A stretch of 64,000 nucleotides of DNA from Huntiella abstrusa (lineage: Eukaryota; Ascomycota; Sordariomycetes; Microascales; Ceratocystidaceae), in assembly GCA_025685495.1 (NCBI GenBank), contig JAJNMT010000270.1, forward strand, positions 186,001-250,000. The letters run 5' to 3'. A model generated the notes under the pieces. It saw only the letters and a list, made by a program, of their open reading frames with translations, had not been told where the DNA came from and did no database searches. Position 1 is the stretch's first letter, and the number at the start of each line of letters is the position of its first letter. Positions 11,839 through 21,949 of the stretch are shown here, piece by piece. Both the position numbers and the translations under genes were made by a program.

Positions 11839-14800
11839 TCACTGCCACCCCAACATTTCCAATGTTCCACGCATCTCACTGGCAGATAAACCCGCTACTC
11901 CCAAAGCACGGCACTGAGAACCTCCTCTCAACTTCTGTATACCCACAGCCAGCTTCCACGCTTCTTCTTCGTCAACAACCACCAAATAACGCTTGCCGCC
12001 TTGGTCTTTGATAGTGGCACGTAATACGTGTAACCCCTTCGAATGCCAGTCACTCATTTGACCACTAGGTGATGGAATAGTGACCTCAGCGAACTGCTGT
12101 TCACAAAGACCCAGACCACAGCAGCCCTTGCAAGCCTTGAGCATCTCACTGACATATACATCCGCTTCGTCCGCCTGTAAAACCCGGGTACCGCCGCGTT
12201 CGGGTCTTATCCGTGAGCCCGCAGACTTGTGAAACGTAGACGGCCCGGGACCTGTACCGGCGGGAGTGGCCGATGATGGGTGGATGCAATGTTGCGGACA
12301 CCAAACTTCAATCTGCTTGAGAGTCCAAGCCTTGACGTCCCATTCGCGTTGTGGCACACCACGGATGTCGTCGTCGATAAACATGCCCTCTGTTGTCATG
12401 CGCAAAACTAAACCATTGGTTACGGGCGCCTGACCTGAAATCAACTGGGTAGCTGGCGTCTTAGAGAACTGATTCATGAACATGTAAACAGCACGAATAC
12501 CGATTTTGCTTGGATTGGGCGTGGAATAATGGCCTTTAAATGCTGGAGGTGGCGTCGTGCGTTGAGTAGACTGTGACGGCGTCCAAGACTCATCCGACAT
12601 CTCAGATACAGATGCCGGTTTAGGTGGGGCAGCTTTAGGTTTGTCGTATGGTCGATATGAGTAGGCATTATCTTCAACTTTACTGCGAGTCCCGGCAGCT
12701 GGTTTGCGGGGGATTTCCGTGTATGCCTCTTCGGCTCGTGGCTTTGGTGGTGGTTGATGTGCTTTAGCCGGCTCGGCAGCAGGCGTGGGCGAAACATTAG
12801 ACTTGGGTACTGATGGCTTGCCGTTAGGCCAAATCTTGATTTTCTCGCCTCCAGAGTAAGCGTATCCTCCCGAACGAGCCTGCTTAGCAGCTTCCTCCGC
12901 CTCCTGTTTGCGCTTCTTCTCTTCCGCTTCCTGCTTCCGCTTCTTTTCCTCCGCTTCCTGCTTGCGTTGTCTCTCTTCCGCTTCCTGCTTTCGCTTCTTC
13001 TCCTCCGCCTCTTGCTGCAGACGTTTCTCTAACTCCTTCCTCTTCCGCTCAAGTTCCTGAGCCTCCTTGAGCTGCGCAAGTCGGACGCGCTCTCTCTCGG
13101 CCTTTTCTCTTTCCTCCTTCAACTTTCGCTCTGCTTCACGCTTCTCCTTCTCTTCTCGCTCCTTAGCTTCCCTCGCTAACCTTTCACGCGTCTCCTTGGC
13201 CGCACGGGCAAAAGCAATCTTTTCGGCCTCTGCCTTCTCCTCCATCATGCGATCATAAGCGGCTTTGGCAATGGCGGCCTTGTCTGCTTCTTCCTTCTTG
13301 CGCTTCTTCTCCCGTTCCTCCCGCTCCTTCTCCTCGCGAGCTCGAGCCTGCTCCACCATGCGGGCTCGCTCCTTGTCGCGCTCCTCCCGTTCCTTCTTGA
13401 TCTTCTCCAGCGCCTCACGCTCACGAGCCTCCCGCAGGAGCTTAGATAATCTCTCCTTTTCCGCCTTCTCCTTCGCTTCCCTATCACGCTTATCCTGCTC
13501 TAACCGTTCACGAGCCGCCTTTTCGCGTGCTAATCGATCAGCTTCCGCCTGGGCCTTTAGCCGCTGTGCTTCCTTCTCCCGTTCTTCACGTTGCCGGGCC
13601 TCTTTCTCGCGAAGCTCCTGTAAACGCTTGGCGGCTTCCTGGCGACGACGTTCAGCTTCCGCCTTAGCTTTGCGTTCCTCCTCCTTGCGGCGTGTTTCTT
13701 CTCTAGCCCGTTCCCATGCGTTAAGAGGACTGGGCTTTGGTGGCTCCGCAGGTGTCGGTGCTGGGGCTGGAACTGGAGCCGTTACTGGTGGGGGCTGTGG
13801 TGCACTTTTAAGGTCGGGTGGTGGTGTCTGTTTCGGAGTTGGCGGAGCGGGAGTGGCGACTATTGGTGTTGGTGACGGGGCAAAGACTGGTGCTGGACTC
13901 GGGACAGGTGTAGGATTCACCGGTGATGTTACTGGGGGTGAGCTGGATGCTTGCTGGTCAATAGCGGCAGCAGCAGCCTTGACTTTACTGACTTTAACCT
14001 TGCCCTCCGTTGACTTCTTGGTGGCTTTGGTGGCGACTGGGGACACAACTTGAGGTAGTGGTGAAGCAATTGGACTTTCGACAACAGGCTCTGACTTTGG
14101 GATCTTGACAGCCTTCACCTTTTTCGTGGGTTTTGGTATAGTCTCAATCTCTGGTTCCGCAGGAGGTGTAATCTTTGTGGCCTTTGCCACCTTCTTAGTC
14201 TTCTTCACCTTAACTGGCATGGGAATTGGCTCCGCATCACTATCAGAATCGTAGACACCAACATCATCCTCTGGATCCGCATAGTCAGCGAAGTCAATAA
14301 CAGGCTCGGGGGTCTTAGCCTTGACCTTTTTGACTTTGACAACCTTCTTAACCTTGGGTTTTGGTGGCTCGGGCTCGGGCTCGGAAACATCCGACTCGAG
14401 AGATGGTGGTGATAGCGGGGGTGGGGCAACAGCCTTGGCCTTCTTTACTTTCTTGGTAGCCTTGACCGCTACTGGAGACTCTAAAGGCTCATCAAAGTCA
14501 TCAATGGGCTTAACCACCTTCTTAGTCTTTGTTGGAGCTGGTGGAAAAGGATCTTCGATAGTAGTTGCAGCTGCGCGTTTGGTCTTCCGAACTTTAACTG
14601 GCTCGGGAGATTCGAATTCCGAAAACTGCTCCACCTTCTTGGTCTTCTTCTTCGTGAGTACGGGCGTAATAGGCTCATCCAGTTCGGAAACAATCCCACT
14701 AGCCTTCTTGGGTCGCTTAAGTCGTGGAGGCATAGCAGGATATTCAAAATCGGAGACCGCACCACCCACCTTCTTCGCCACCCGTTTGACCTTCACTGGT

Positions 14801-16194
14801 TCCGGATGGTCAACCTCAGATGCATGGCCAGCAACCTTCTTAGTCTTCTTGATCTTGACAGGCTCAAAAGCCTCCATGTCAGAAACCAACCCATCCACCT
14901 TCTTCGCCTTTTTTGGTCGAGTAGGCGCTTGTGGTACAGGATCGTCATTAGCCGCAACAACCGGCTCTTTAACTGCTGGCACCTTCTTAACCTTGCGAAC
15001 GCGCTCCACCTTGTCCTCTCGATCAGTCTCATCAGAACGAACAACCTTCTTCACTTTGCGCTCAACCTTAGGTTCCTGGAATTCTTCGTACTCGGATTCT
15101 GCGCGGGCTTTGTAAGAGACTGAATTCGAGCGCTTGGTTGGTGGCTTGGATGGACTCCGAGTATGCGACTTAGATGGACTTCGGGTGTGTGACTTGGTCT
15201 TCGGCGCAACCTCTTCGGTGGTGGGTTCTAAAACCGGTACAACGGTACGCTTCTTCGGACTGGAAGCTACGGATTTAACTGGCGAATCGAGTACGGTTTC
15301 GACATGCGCTTTCAGGCGGCGAGGCGACGGTTCATAAAGCGGCGTGGTAGAAATCGATGGCTCTCGTGGAGGTCGGGTGGGAGTGGCAGGTGTAGTTTTG
15401 ATAGGTGTAGAAGATGCCGGTACATTTTGATATGGTGATGGGGCATGACGAAGTGGCGACTCGAAAATAGGTCTAGGTGGGGGAGGAGAGTGACGTAACG
15501 TGGGGGAAGGTTCCCGTGGCGGCGGCGGCGGTGGTGGTGGTGTCGGTTCCCGATATGGCGAATGTCTCTGAGGCGACGGCGCATGCTTTGGAGGCGAATA
15601 TGGGTTGTAGTGGGGATAATGTTCGTGTTCAATGGGATCTTTGAAAACAGGCGAGGGTTCCCGGTAGTGGTCTTGTTGGGGATAGTAGTAATCGTCGTGG
15701 GGAGGGTAATGACCCTGGTCGTCGTGATGTTGATGTGGGTGTTCATAAGATTCGTAATGCGCCTGTGGCTCGGAAACCATATATGATGGCTCTTGTGGCA
15801 CCTCTGTTGGCGCATCTTCAGGTGGTGGGGGTGATGGACGACTGAAGTCCGCCATCTGAAGTCGGCCAACATACCATGATGCAGCTCCTACCAGCAACAA
15901 ACCCAGCGAGAGGGCAATGTTCTTCAAACTGTTTGAACCACCAAGCCAATTTTGCAAAGTCGGTCCTATAAGTTGGAAACTGGCAACGGTCAAAAGAGCA
16001 CAGGCAAAGCCTGCGGCGAAGCTGTTCATGTTGGGAGCAAGGGAGGGTAGGTTTAAGGAACCGGAACCTGAAGGCGAGGGAGACATGGCGGAGATATCGT
16101 AGTTCCCGGTAGGAAGGCCGGTCGACCCGGCGTCGGTTGATAGCCCTAGAGAATTCGAACTTTGGGGATGATGTGGTTGTGGTGGGCCTGTCAT
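11839..16194 (-). CDS. Large membrane-anchored coiled-coil protein
   Basis: A single-exon gene for 1451 residues. The start is the ATG at 16194; the frame extends 15 codons upstream only through a GTG, with pyrimidine-rich leader-like codons. Visible parts in order: disordered N-terminus; two hydrophobic helices at about 58-80 and 91-113, so probably a membrane anchor; a His/Tyr/Pro-rich low-complexity region (about 115-300); a Lys-rich region (about 350-740) of degenerate modules pairing an acidic SD/SE patch with K-K-x-K-K; a Pro-rich linker; a long charged coiled coil (about 826-1105) ending in 9-residue repeats; and a compact C-terminal domain (about 1230-1451) with several Cys. The C-terminal part is ordered and looks conserved, but I do not recognise the family. 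A role tethering or scaffolding at an internal membrane is inference. Confidence 0.85.
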   Translation of the reverse strand: MTGPPQPHHPQSSNSLGLSTDAGSTGLPTGNYDISAMSPSPSGSGSLNLPSLAPNMNSFAAGFACALLTVASFQLIGPTLQNWLGGSNSLKNIALSLGLLLVGAASWYVGRLQMADFSRPSPPPPEDAPTEVPQEPSYMVSEPQAHYESYEHPHQHHDDQGHYPPHDDYYYPQQDHYREPSPVFKDPIEHEHYPHYNPYSPPKHAPSPQRHSPYREPTPPPPPPPPREPSPTLRHSPPPPRPIFESPLRHAPSPYQNVPASSTPIKTTPATPTRPPREPSISTTPLYEPSPRRLKAHVETVLDSPVKSVASSPKKRTVVPVLEPTTEEVAPKTKSHTRSPSKSHTRSPSKPPTKRSNSVSYKARAESEYEEFQEPKVERKVKKVVRSDETDREDKVERVRKVKKVPAVKEPVVAANDDPVPQAPTRPKKAKKVDGLVSDMEAFEPVKIKKTKKVAGHASEVDHPEPVKVKRVAKKVGGAVSDFEYPAMPPRLKRPKKASGIVSELDEPITPVLTKKKTKKVEQFSEFESPEPVKVRKTKRAAATTIEDPFPPAPTKTKKVVKPIDDFDEPLESPVAVKATKKVKKAKAVAPPPLSPPSLESDVSEPEPEPPKPKVKKVVKVKKVKAKTPEPVIDFADYADPEDDVGVYDSDSDAEPIPMPVKVKKTKKVAKATKITPPAEPEIETIPKPTKKVKAVKIPKSEPVVESPIASPLPQVVSPVATKATKKSTEGKVKVSKVKAAAAAIDQQASSSPPVTSPVNPTPVPSPAPVFAPSPTPIVATPAPPTPKQTPPPDLKSAPQPPPVTAPVPAPAPTPAEPPKPSPLNAWERAREETRRKEEERKAKAEAERRRQEAAKRLQELREKEARQREEREKEAQRLKAQAEADRLAREKAARERLEQDKRDREAKEKAEKERLSKLLREAREREALEKIKKEREERDKERARMVEQARAREEKEREEREKKRKKEEADKAAIAKAAYDRMMEEKAEAEKIAFARAAKETRERLAREAKEREEKEKREAERKLKEEREKAERERVRLAQLKEAQELERKRKELEKRLQQEAEEKKRKQEAEERQRKQEAEEKKRKQEAEEKKRKQEAEEAAKQARSGGYAYSGGEKIKIWPNGKPSVPKSNVSPTPAAEPAKAHQPPPKPRAEEAYTEIPRKPAAGTRSKVEDNAYSYRPYDKPKAAPPKPASVSEMSDESWTPSQSTQRTTPPPAFKGHYSTPNPSKIGIRAVYMFMNQFSKTPATQLISGQAPVTNGLVLRMTTEGMFIDDDIRGVPQREWDVKAWTLKQIEVWCPQHCIHPSSATPAGTGPGPSTFHKSAGSRIRPERGGTRVLQADEADVYVSEMLKACKGCCGLGLCEQQFAEVTIPSPSGQMSDWHSKGLHVLRATIKDQGGKRYLVVVDEEEAWKLAVGIQKLRGGSQCRALGVAGLSASEMRGTLEMLGWQ
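12899..13020 (-). repeat. 27-bp coding tandem repeat (KKRKQEAEE)
   Basis: Four 27-base units (12899-12925, 12926-12952, 12953-12979, 12980-13006) and a partial fifth encode the 9-residue unit K-K/R-x-K-Q-E-A-E-E at the end of the long coiled coil. The units differ by a few bases. Such a repeat is prone to copy-number change between strains. Confidence 0.85.
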
Positions 16195-18761
16195 GACGAA
16201 GAACAAGAACAAAAACAGGTCAAGAAAGAGACCAGGCACCTAGGCAATATAAGAGAGTGCCTGGCCAACCAGACACAACAGCAAAAATGGCAGGGCCAAA
16301 CGATAAATCACCGGGTATTATTTAGACAAGGGCCCCAAAGCCCAGGGGGTGGTCGTGGGTCTTGAACTAGACACGAATAAAAGTGTAAATCAGTGGCGAC
16401 AAGGGCGATGTGTCGTTTGATAGAGCCATGGGTAGTATAGCGTGCGGGATGGTGACGACGTATGTAGCATGTGATGTCGGTATCCGCGCCAGTGAATTCC
16501 CTACTTCGGGGGACAAAAAGCAGCTCCGGCGGGTATGGTTTTCCGGTATGCGCCAGAACAAAAGGTTGAATTAGGAACAAACCGCGGATGCAAACACAAC
16601 AGTAACAGGTGGCTAGGGGGCCGCTGTTCCTGGACCAGGTGGGGGCGTGAGTGTGGAGAATATAGGGCGAACGAACAATGCCAGCCAGCCAGCCAGGTTA
16701 CAAAAGTAACAAAGTTATGAACGATGTTGACGTTACAATTGTAGCGCCAACGGATGTGCCAAGTCGATGCAGACGTTGCGACACTGCACAGGGCGGTAGA
16801 CGAGACAAAACGAGTCGAGTTGTGTGTTGATGAGTAAGCTAAACTGTGGCTTCTAGATGGTTTCGTGGCTTGCCGAAGGGGTGGCTGGATTGGATGGAGA
16901 GAAAACTACTAGATCTGCCAGGACAAGGATACATAGAGATATTTTACATTCCACAGGCAGCAGTTGTGATATCGACTATCTTGAGGCAACTACGGGAAGA
17001 GGACGAGTGGTGATACAACTGTGCAGTTGCTTTGAATTCATGTGAACTATAGGGTCCAGACCAGATCAACTTCATCATTTAGAGAAAACAACCACCCAAA
17101 GAACACACAGGCTATAAAATGGTTGAATGGACAGGGTCGCACAGATCTAAGGGAGATCAATTTATGAGTTGAAATTTCACGGGGGAGAGGAAGATAGCAA
17201 GAAAACTCGCAGATGCGAACAAGTAATGTCGAAAAAAGAAAAATTGGCAATGCGTCGTGACAACAGAGAAATTGGCTGTCGGAGAATGGTAGTATTCTTA
17301 AGGAAAAATGCATTGACTATTCTCATGTTGGTGATGGTTGTTTACATTGCGATGGATAAGGACAATATTGAGGATGTAAACTACCTGCGTCAGTAACTAT
17401 CAATATTTGACTGTCAAGGATGTATCGACGACCTGTCAGATTTCCAATGTACTCAATGAACCAAGACTATAATGATGGCATGTTTCAATGTACAACCAAA
17501 CCTAGTGCATCTCGCACGCATTGTTCTACCAAACAGGCTGTTTCCATACCATCCATACTCACAGATCACTCTTGACACATTCCAAACATGACATCAACGA
17601 AAACACAAATCCTATCTTCGTCACCACAGTATCCCGAATCCCAGCGCTTAACACCCCCAAATATGACCACCATTTCTGCCAAAATCCAACATTGACACTC
17701 TATCACTTCCTCCATCATCACATGTCTTCCTTCGTCTGCACCCACTTTGTCCAAAACCAATCCAAAAACAAAAAACGACCACCTATTCTCTCTACCAATC
17801 ACCCCAGCAACAAAGCGACAACCCCCCGTAACTAACTACTACCGTCATTCATTTCCTAATCTAGAAATTCCAAAACCCAACATTTGCCACTATACAGAAA
17901 TCCTTTTGAATTGGCAGCCGTCTTTAAGGGCTTTACTGCCGAGAAACAACCAAGTTGATCTGACGTCGAAGGAGGGAGGCAGCACGGAATAATTTCGCGA
18001 GAAATGCGCCAAAAGAACCCCGTTGGTGCAGATGCTCACTTGGCATACTACACGAGGTGGCCCCCTCTTCTGCGGCAGCCGCCCAGTGTCGTAGTACAGG
18101 CGTATAACATGTGCATGGCATACACATGAACCTATCCGGATCCTAGTCGTTGCTTTGGCGGGCAAACCATAAGAATATAGTACATAGTGCACAACAGATA
18201 TGACAGTGGGCTTCCATATCATTTGTCTGACAAATACCACCATACACTTAGACAATCAACCAAAGCCACGACTCAACACGATGTAACGTCCTCATCATCT
18301 ATAACTATCACTTATCATTTGTCTGTGCGAAAAAAAGAACCAATATCATTAAGTAGATTCTGAAAACAATATCACGTTACAGGGTTATATATCAACAAGG
18401 GTTAGCACCGACAAGCGCCGTTGAATATGCCACGGCCCGCCGTGCATCCATCCAACGACAGGAAATCCAATAACAAAAAAACAACAAAACTAAGAACAAG
18501 CCAAGTGAACGAGAGAAGCACATGATATTAACCACGGCTGACCAAGAGAGACACCGTGACCATGGTCCACAACATTGATAAATGTACTCAGACCGTAACA
18601 AGAAGAAAACCAGAGCGCTAGCCACCACTAAGAGCAAAAAAGTACCAACAATACAACCAAGATGAACAAAAGTAAAAGAACAAAACGGGAAACAAAGTAC
18701 TGCGAGATCATGGCAGAGCGACATAATCTTTCACTCGCTCCCTCATCTCTCAGGTCGTCGC
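16195..18761. other. Intergenic stretch
   Basis: No gene seen. Immediately upstream of the large membrane protein the minus strand has no ATG for 232 nt (16195-16426) and is pyrimidine-rich, probably its leader. Further right the sequence is A/C-rich on the plus strand; a minus frame at 18392-18724 is hydrophobic only because it is T-rich. The right end is the 3' flank of the SNARE gene. Confidence 0.55.
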
Positions 18762-19028
18762 TCATGCCCTCAACATCACCATCAACAAGTCCACGCACCA
18801 CGTTACACCTCGGACAAGGCGCATAGCAGCCCCAAAGTAGCTAAATAAAGCCCCCATGGCGAGGATTAAGGACCCCAATACCAATCCGGTTGACTCACCC
18901 GCTCTTTCCACCATCATTTTCTCTCCAATATCAGAATTTGTCTCTGTCTCTGTCTCTGCCTCACCTACCACCACTACCACACCCCCGTCAACCGTAACCG
19001 GAACTGTCCCGCTGCCACTGCCAACAAG
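18762..19028 (-). other. Open in-frame extension after the SNARE stop codon
   Basis: Directly after the UGA of the Vam7-like gene the same frame stays open for 88 codons to a TGA at 18762-18764. The text would be a Gly/Ser/Val linker, an acidic ETETET stretch and a hydrophobic helix (STGLVLGSLILAMGALFSYF), then a second short hydrophobic run. The stop context is UGA CUU. A possible intron (GTGAGT near 18898 to TTTAG near 18841, weak TTAAT branch site) overlaps the helix, so the stretch may simply be a spliced 3' UTR. Confidence 0.3.
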
Positions 19029-20123
19029 TCACGAGGTCATCTTCTTGATACGATTCCGGGCAACCCGCACCTTTCCTGAGACGCGGTCAACATCCTCATT
19101 AACCCGGTCCAACATCTCAACATGGCGTTCAACCTCGTCCTTAATGGCCATTCCCATATCCTTTTGCCGCCGCACGATTTGCGCCAATTGTTCGATGCTT
19201 TCGTCTTGACTCTTAATCATTTGCTGTTGTAGTTGTAATACTCCGTTATTGTCGAGTTCGCGAGTCTGGTTCGTTTCCGGGACAGGACCTCCAATGACAC
19301 GACCACTTCGTGGCGCCGAAGGTGATCCCATAACACTTCCGAAAAGCGCCGCTTTATCCGTGGCGCTGGCCGCACCAGTCCGTGACGTTGACGCCATGGA
19401 AGAGACAGTGTTACTCAACTTCTCCAGGCCGTCCCGTTCCGTCTTGGCAGCCATGAGTAGGTCCCGTCGTCTGCGCAATTCGCCGTCTCCTAAGCGCCCT
19501 CTCTCTTGGATGCTCTTGAGTCCTTCGGTTAACGTCTTAAGCAAACCACCTGCTTTCACCAGCGCCCGTCGAGCAGCAGAACCTGCCTCCACGGCCCGAG
19601 ACGTATCCGACACATCGGCAGCTGAATCTCTTCGTGAGAGACAATTCCGTACTTCCTGCAGTGCAGCCTTCATCTCACGATGCATATCCAACCACGTCGT
19701 CGGATCCTGAGCCCCAACACCTATAGCTCCCACCATACCACCAGCAGACACCTGTGAGCTCGGCGCACTATTCATCGGAAGCTTCAAAAATGTCTTCCAG
19801 GCGGATGTGTCTCGCCAACGGCGATCGGGGGATTCGGCAATCGCACGCAGGTATACTTCAAGTTGGGAGCGGCGTGTTTCGGTAAGTTCGGGGGAAGAGA
19901 TGGTGGACTTGAGCCATGATTTTCCGGGAAGTGGAGCTGGAGGAGCAGCACCGACTGTAGTAGTCAAAGTAGTATGGAGAGCGGCGAAATCGCTGTAGCG
20001 CTTTTGAACGACAAAGGAACGGAGTGGTAGGCGAAGAGTAATGTTGTAGAGTGTGTAAGGTTTAGAATCCGGGGCATTTGCGACAATTGTCGACGGGATC
20101 GATATTTCAGCTGGAGGTGCCAT
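19029..20123 (-). CDS. VAM7: Vam7-like PX-domain Qc-SNARE
   Basis: A single exon encodes 364 residues. Residues about 8-115 form a PX domain, with the RYSDF motif after basic LRSFVVQKR, which in this family binds phosphatidylinositol 3-phosphate. Residues about 295-360 form a SNARE coiled coil with the central Gln (KSQDESIEQLAQIVRRQKDM), and the protein ends a few residues later without a membrane segment. This layout is that of Vam7, which is recruited through its PX domain and joins the vacuolar fusion SNARE complex. The middle region is predicted helical with low complexity. Start: the ATG at 20123 is followed at once by PX-type sequence and preceded by an ATG-free leader. The frame stays open after the stop and would add a membrane helix (18762-19028). 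Confidence 0.9.
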   Translation of the reverse strand: MAPPAEISIPSTIVANAPDSKPYTLYNITLRLPLRSFVVQKRYSDFAALHTTLTTTVGAAPPAPLPGKSWLKSTISSPELTETRRSQLEVYLRAIAESPDRRWRDTSAWKTFLKLPMNSAPSSQVSAGGMVGAIGVGAQDPTTWLDMHREMKAALQEVRNCLSRRDSAADVSDTSRAVEAGSAARRALVKAGGLLKTLTEGLKSIQERGRLGDGELRRRRDLLMAAKTERDGLEKLSNTVSSMASTSRTGAASATDKAALFGSVMGSPSAPRSGRVIGGPVPETNQTRELDNNGVLQLQQQMIKSQDESIEQLAQIVRRQKDMGMAIKDEVERHVEMLDRVNEDVDRVSGKVRVARNRIKKMTS

Positions 20124-20576
20124 GATAAACGCTGTTTGATCTTGAAAGATTATTTCTTGTTAGGATGACGGCACTAACAGAGCTTGAAGTGGAAATAAAA
20201 AAAGAAGCTATAGGGTGAATATATGAGGTGTTTCGGGAATTGAGTATAGGAATATTATTACAATGAGGTCACAACGAGGTTTGAATAGGTTAAGAGTGTG
20301 GTGAAATCAGGCCAATCCCCAGGACTAAATGAAGTAAAGAACCAGTTTGATTGGGCACGGACGAACAAAAACAGAAAGTATGACGAGGCTGGTAAAGAAG
20401 AACAATCAAGGGAATAAATACCGCCGCTGAAGGTCGTGTGCTCCAAGAATGTAAAAAACCCAAGCGTAGATGGTGTTCCAGCTAACGATGTAAAAAAGAC
20501 CAAATAAGGTGAGATGGAGGTTACAACTTAGGAGTTACTTTATCTCAGTGTTAGAAAAGATGCAAGTTTCTATTTC
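20124..20576 (-). promoter_or_regulatory. ATG-free 5' leader of the SNARE gene
   Basis: No ATG occurs on the minus strand for 453 nt upstream of the start at 20123, against about 7 expected by chance. The likely reading is a transcribed leader of that order of length. Confidence 0.45.
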
Positions 20577-21949
20577 CATCCCAGTATGCAAGAAAAAGGA
20601 CCCTAAAGCAGCCTAAGCGTCATTGTCTTAATGGCAAGCAAGTCACGTTATCCCCGTCCCCCTCAAATAGCCGTGAGCGGTAAAGGGAAAACCCCCCGCC
20701 AGCGTCAGCCAGCGCATCAAACAAGGCGAGCGATGACACCAGCCAACCAACCAACCAGCCAGCAGATAGCAAGAGTCAAACTAAATGGCTTGCTTTGCAT
20801 CTGACTATCAAGCCCCCTTTCCTCAGAATCTTCCCAAATCCCAAGACAAGCACATGCACGCACGGCCAGGAAAACCTGTTGTTGGAGATCATAGGAAGGT
20901 CACTTTTGCATAGCCAAGCCAGATGACCTCATTACTAGCTTAACACATGTAACTATGATCCGACCACTAATGGCAATTGACGCCAAGGTCCAAAAACTCC
21001 AAGTTCTTTTTATTCCCGTTCCGAAGTATCAAATATGTTGCTCCAGATCCTAAATATTGGACAAAGGTACTTCAGCCTTGAATTGGGTTGTCCATGAATT
21101 CTACATGTTGTATGCACATTTAACAGTGGAACCCTTTCAGGTTCTCTGCATGTGGCATCTCCACAATATACTTCATCCGGATTTCTGAGGACTTACGGAA
21201 AGGCCTCTATCCACTTCCTCATGATCCATCATGCAAACACTTTTCTCTGCGCACAAAATCCCTTTAAATTCCCTTGTAGCGAGGGCCGAACATCTGAACA
21301 TCGGAGTCTAGTCATTTTCTGTACAGCAACATGACTCGTGATGAAAATGAACCCTCGGCTAATCTAAGGGTTAATATATAGTTTGTTTCCAAGTTGACAT
21401 CATGATAACAACAAGATAACAAGCAGGTATTCACATAAAGATTGATTAGAACCACAAGAGTCATTGAATAAAACGGGAAGAAAGATTGTTTAATTAGAAA
21501 CCACCCGATTACCAAATCTACTTCACCGAAAACCCTGACTGCGTTCCTATAACCCAAGGAACAGCAGCAAAAATGCAAACAGAAGCGGAAAACAAGAAAA
21601 CCAAGAAAATTGCACCACGAAATGCTACTATCATCTGCAAAGAACAAGAGAAACACGGGGTAGTGCTTCGTCATTTCCTCCAGATGCCGTCTATCCATAG
21701 AAAAGAGATCCATATCCATAGTCCCATATCTAGAAAGAATGGTCTTTTCCCTAAACCTCTACTTATAAACCAAAGGCCAATCTTTATCGGACACGACAGA
21801 CGACAACATGAGAATGAGATTAGACCACTCCCTTTCTATCATCAAACCAAACCCAAGACACATAGGAAACAAGTTCGGCGACGAACTGAGGGTATTGACA
21901 TTACAACAAAGTAGAAAGAAAAACAAAGCAACACTTTACTGTACCCTCT
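20577..21949. other. Intergenic stretch
   Basis: No gene seen. CAGC/CCAA-type short repeats lie near 20745-20765. The right part is the 3' flank of the EB1 gene; frames on both strands there are short and unlike known proteins. Confidence 0.55.

Noticed and set aside
13265..15115. Two 260-codon plus-strand frames opposite the large membrane protein
   Set aside because: They are Ser/Arg and Thr/Gly-rich shadows of the Lys/Glu-rich coding repeat on the other strand.
18392..18724. 110-codon hydrophobic minus-strand frame downstream of the SNARE gene
   Set aside because: Its hydrophobicity follows from A-rich DNA on the plus strand; no start context or family evidence.
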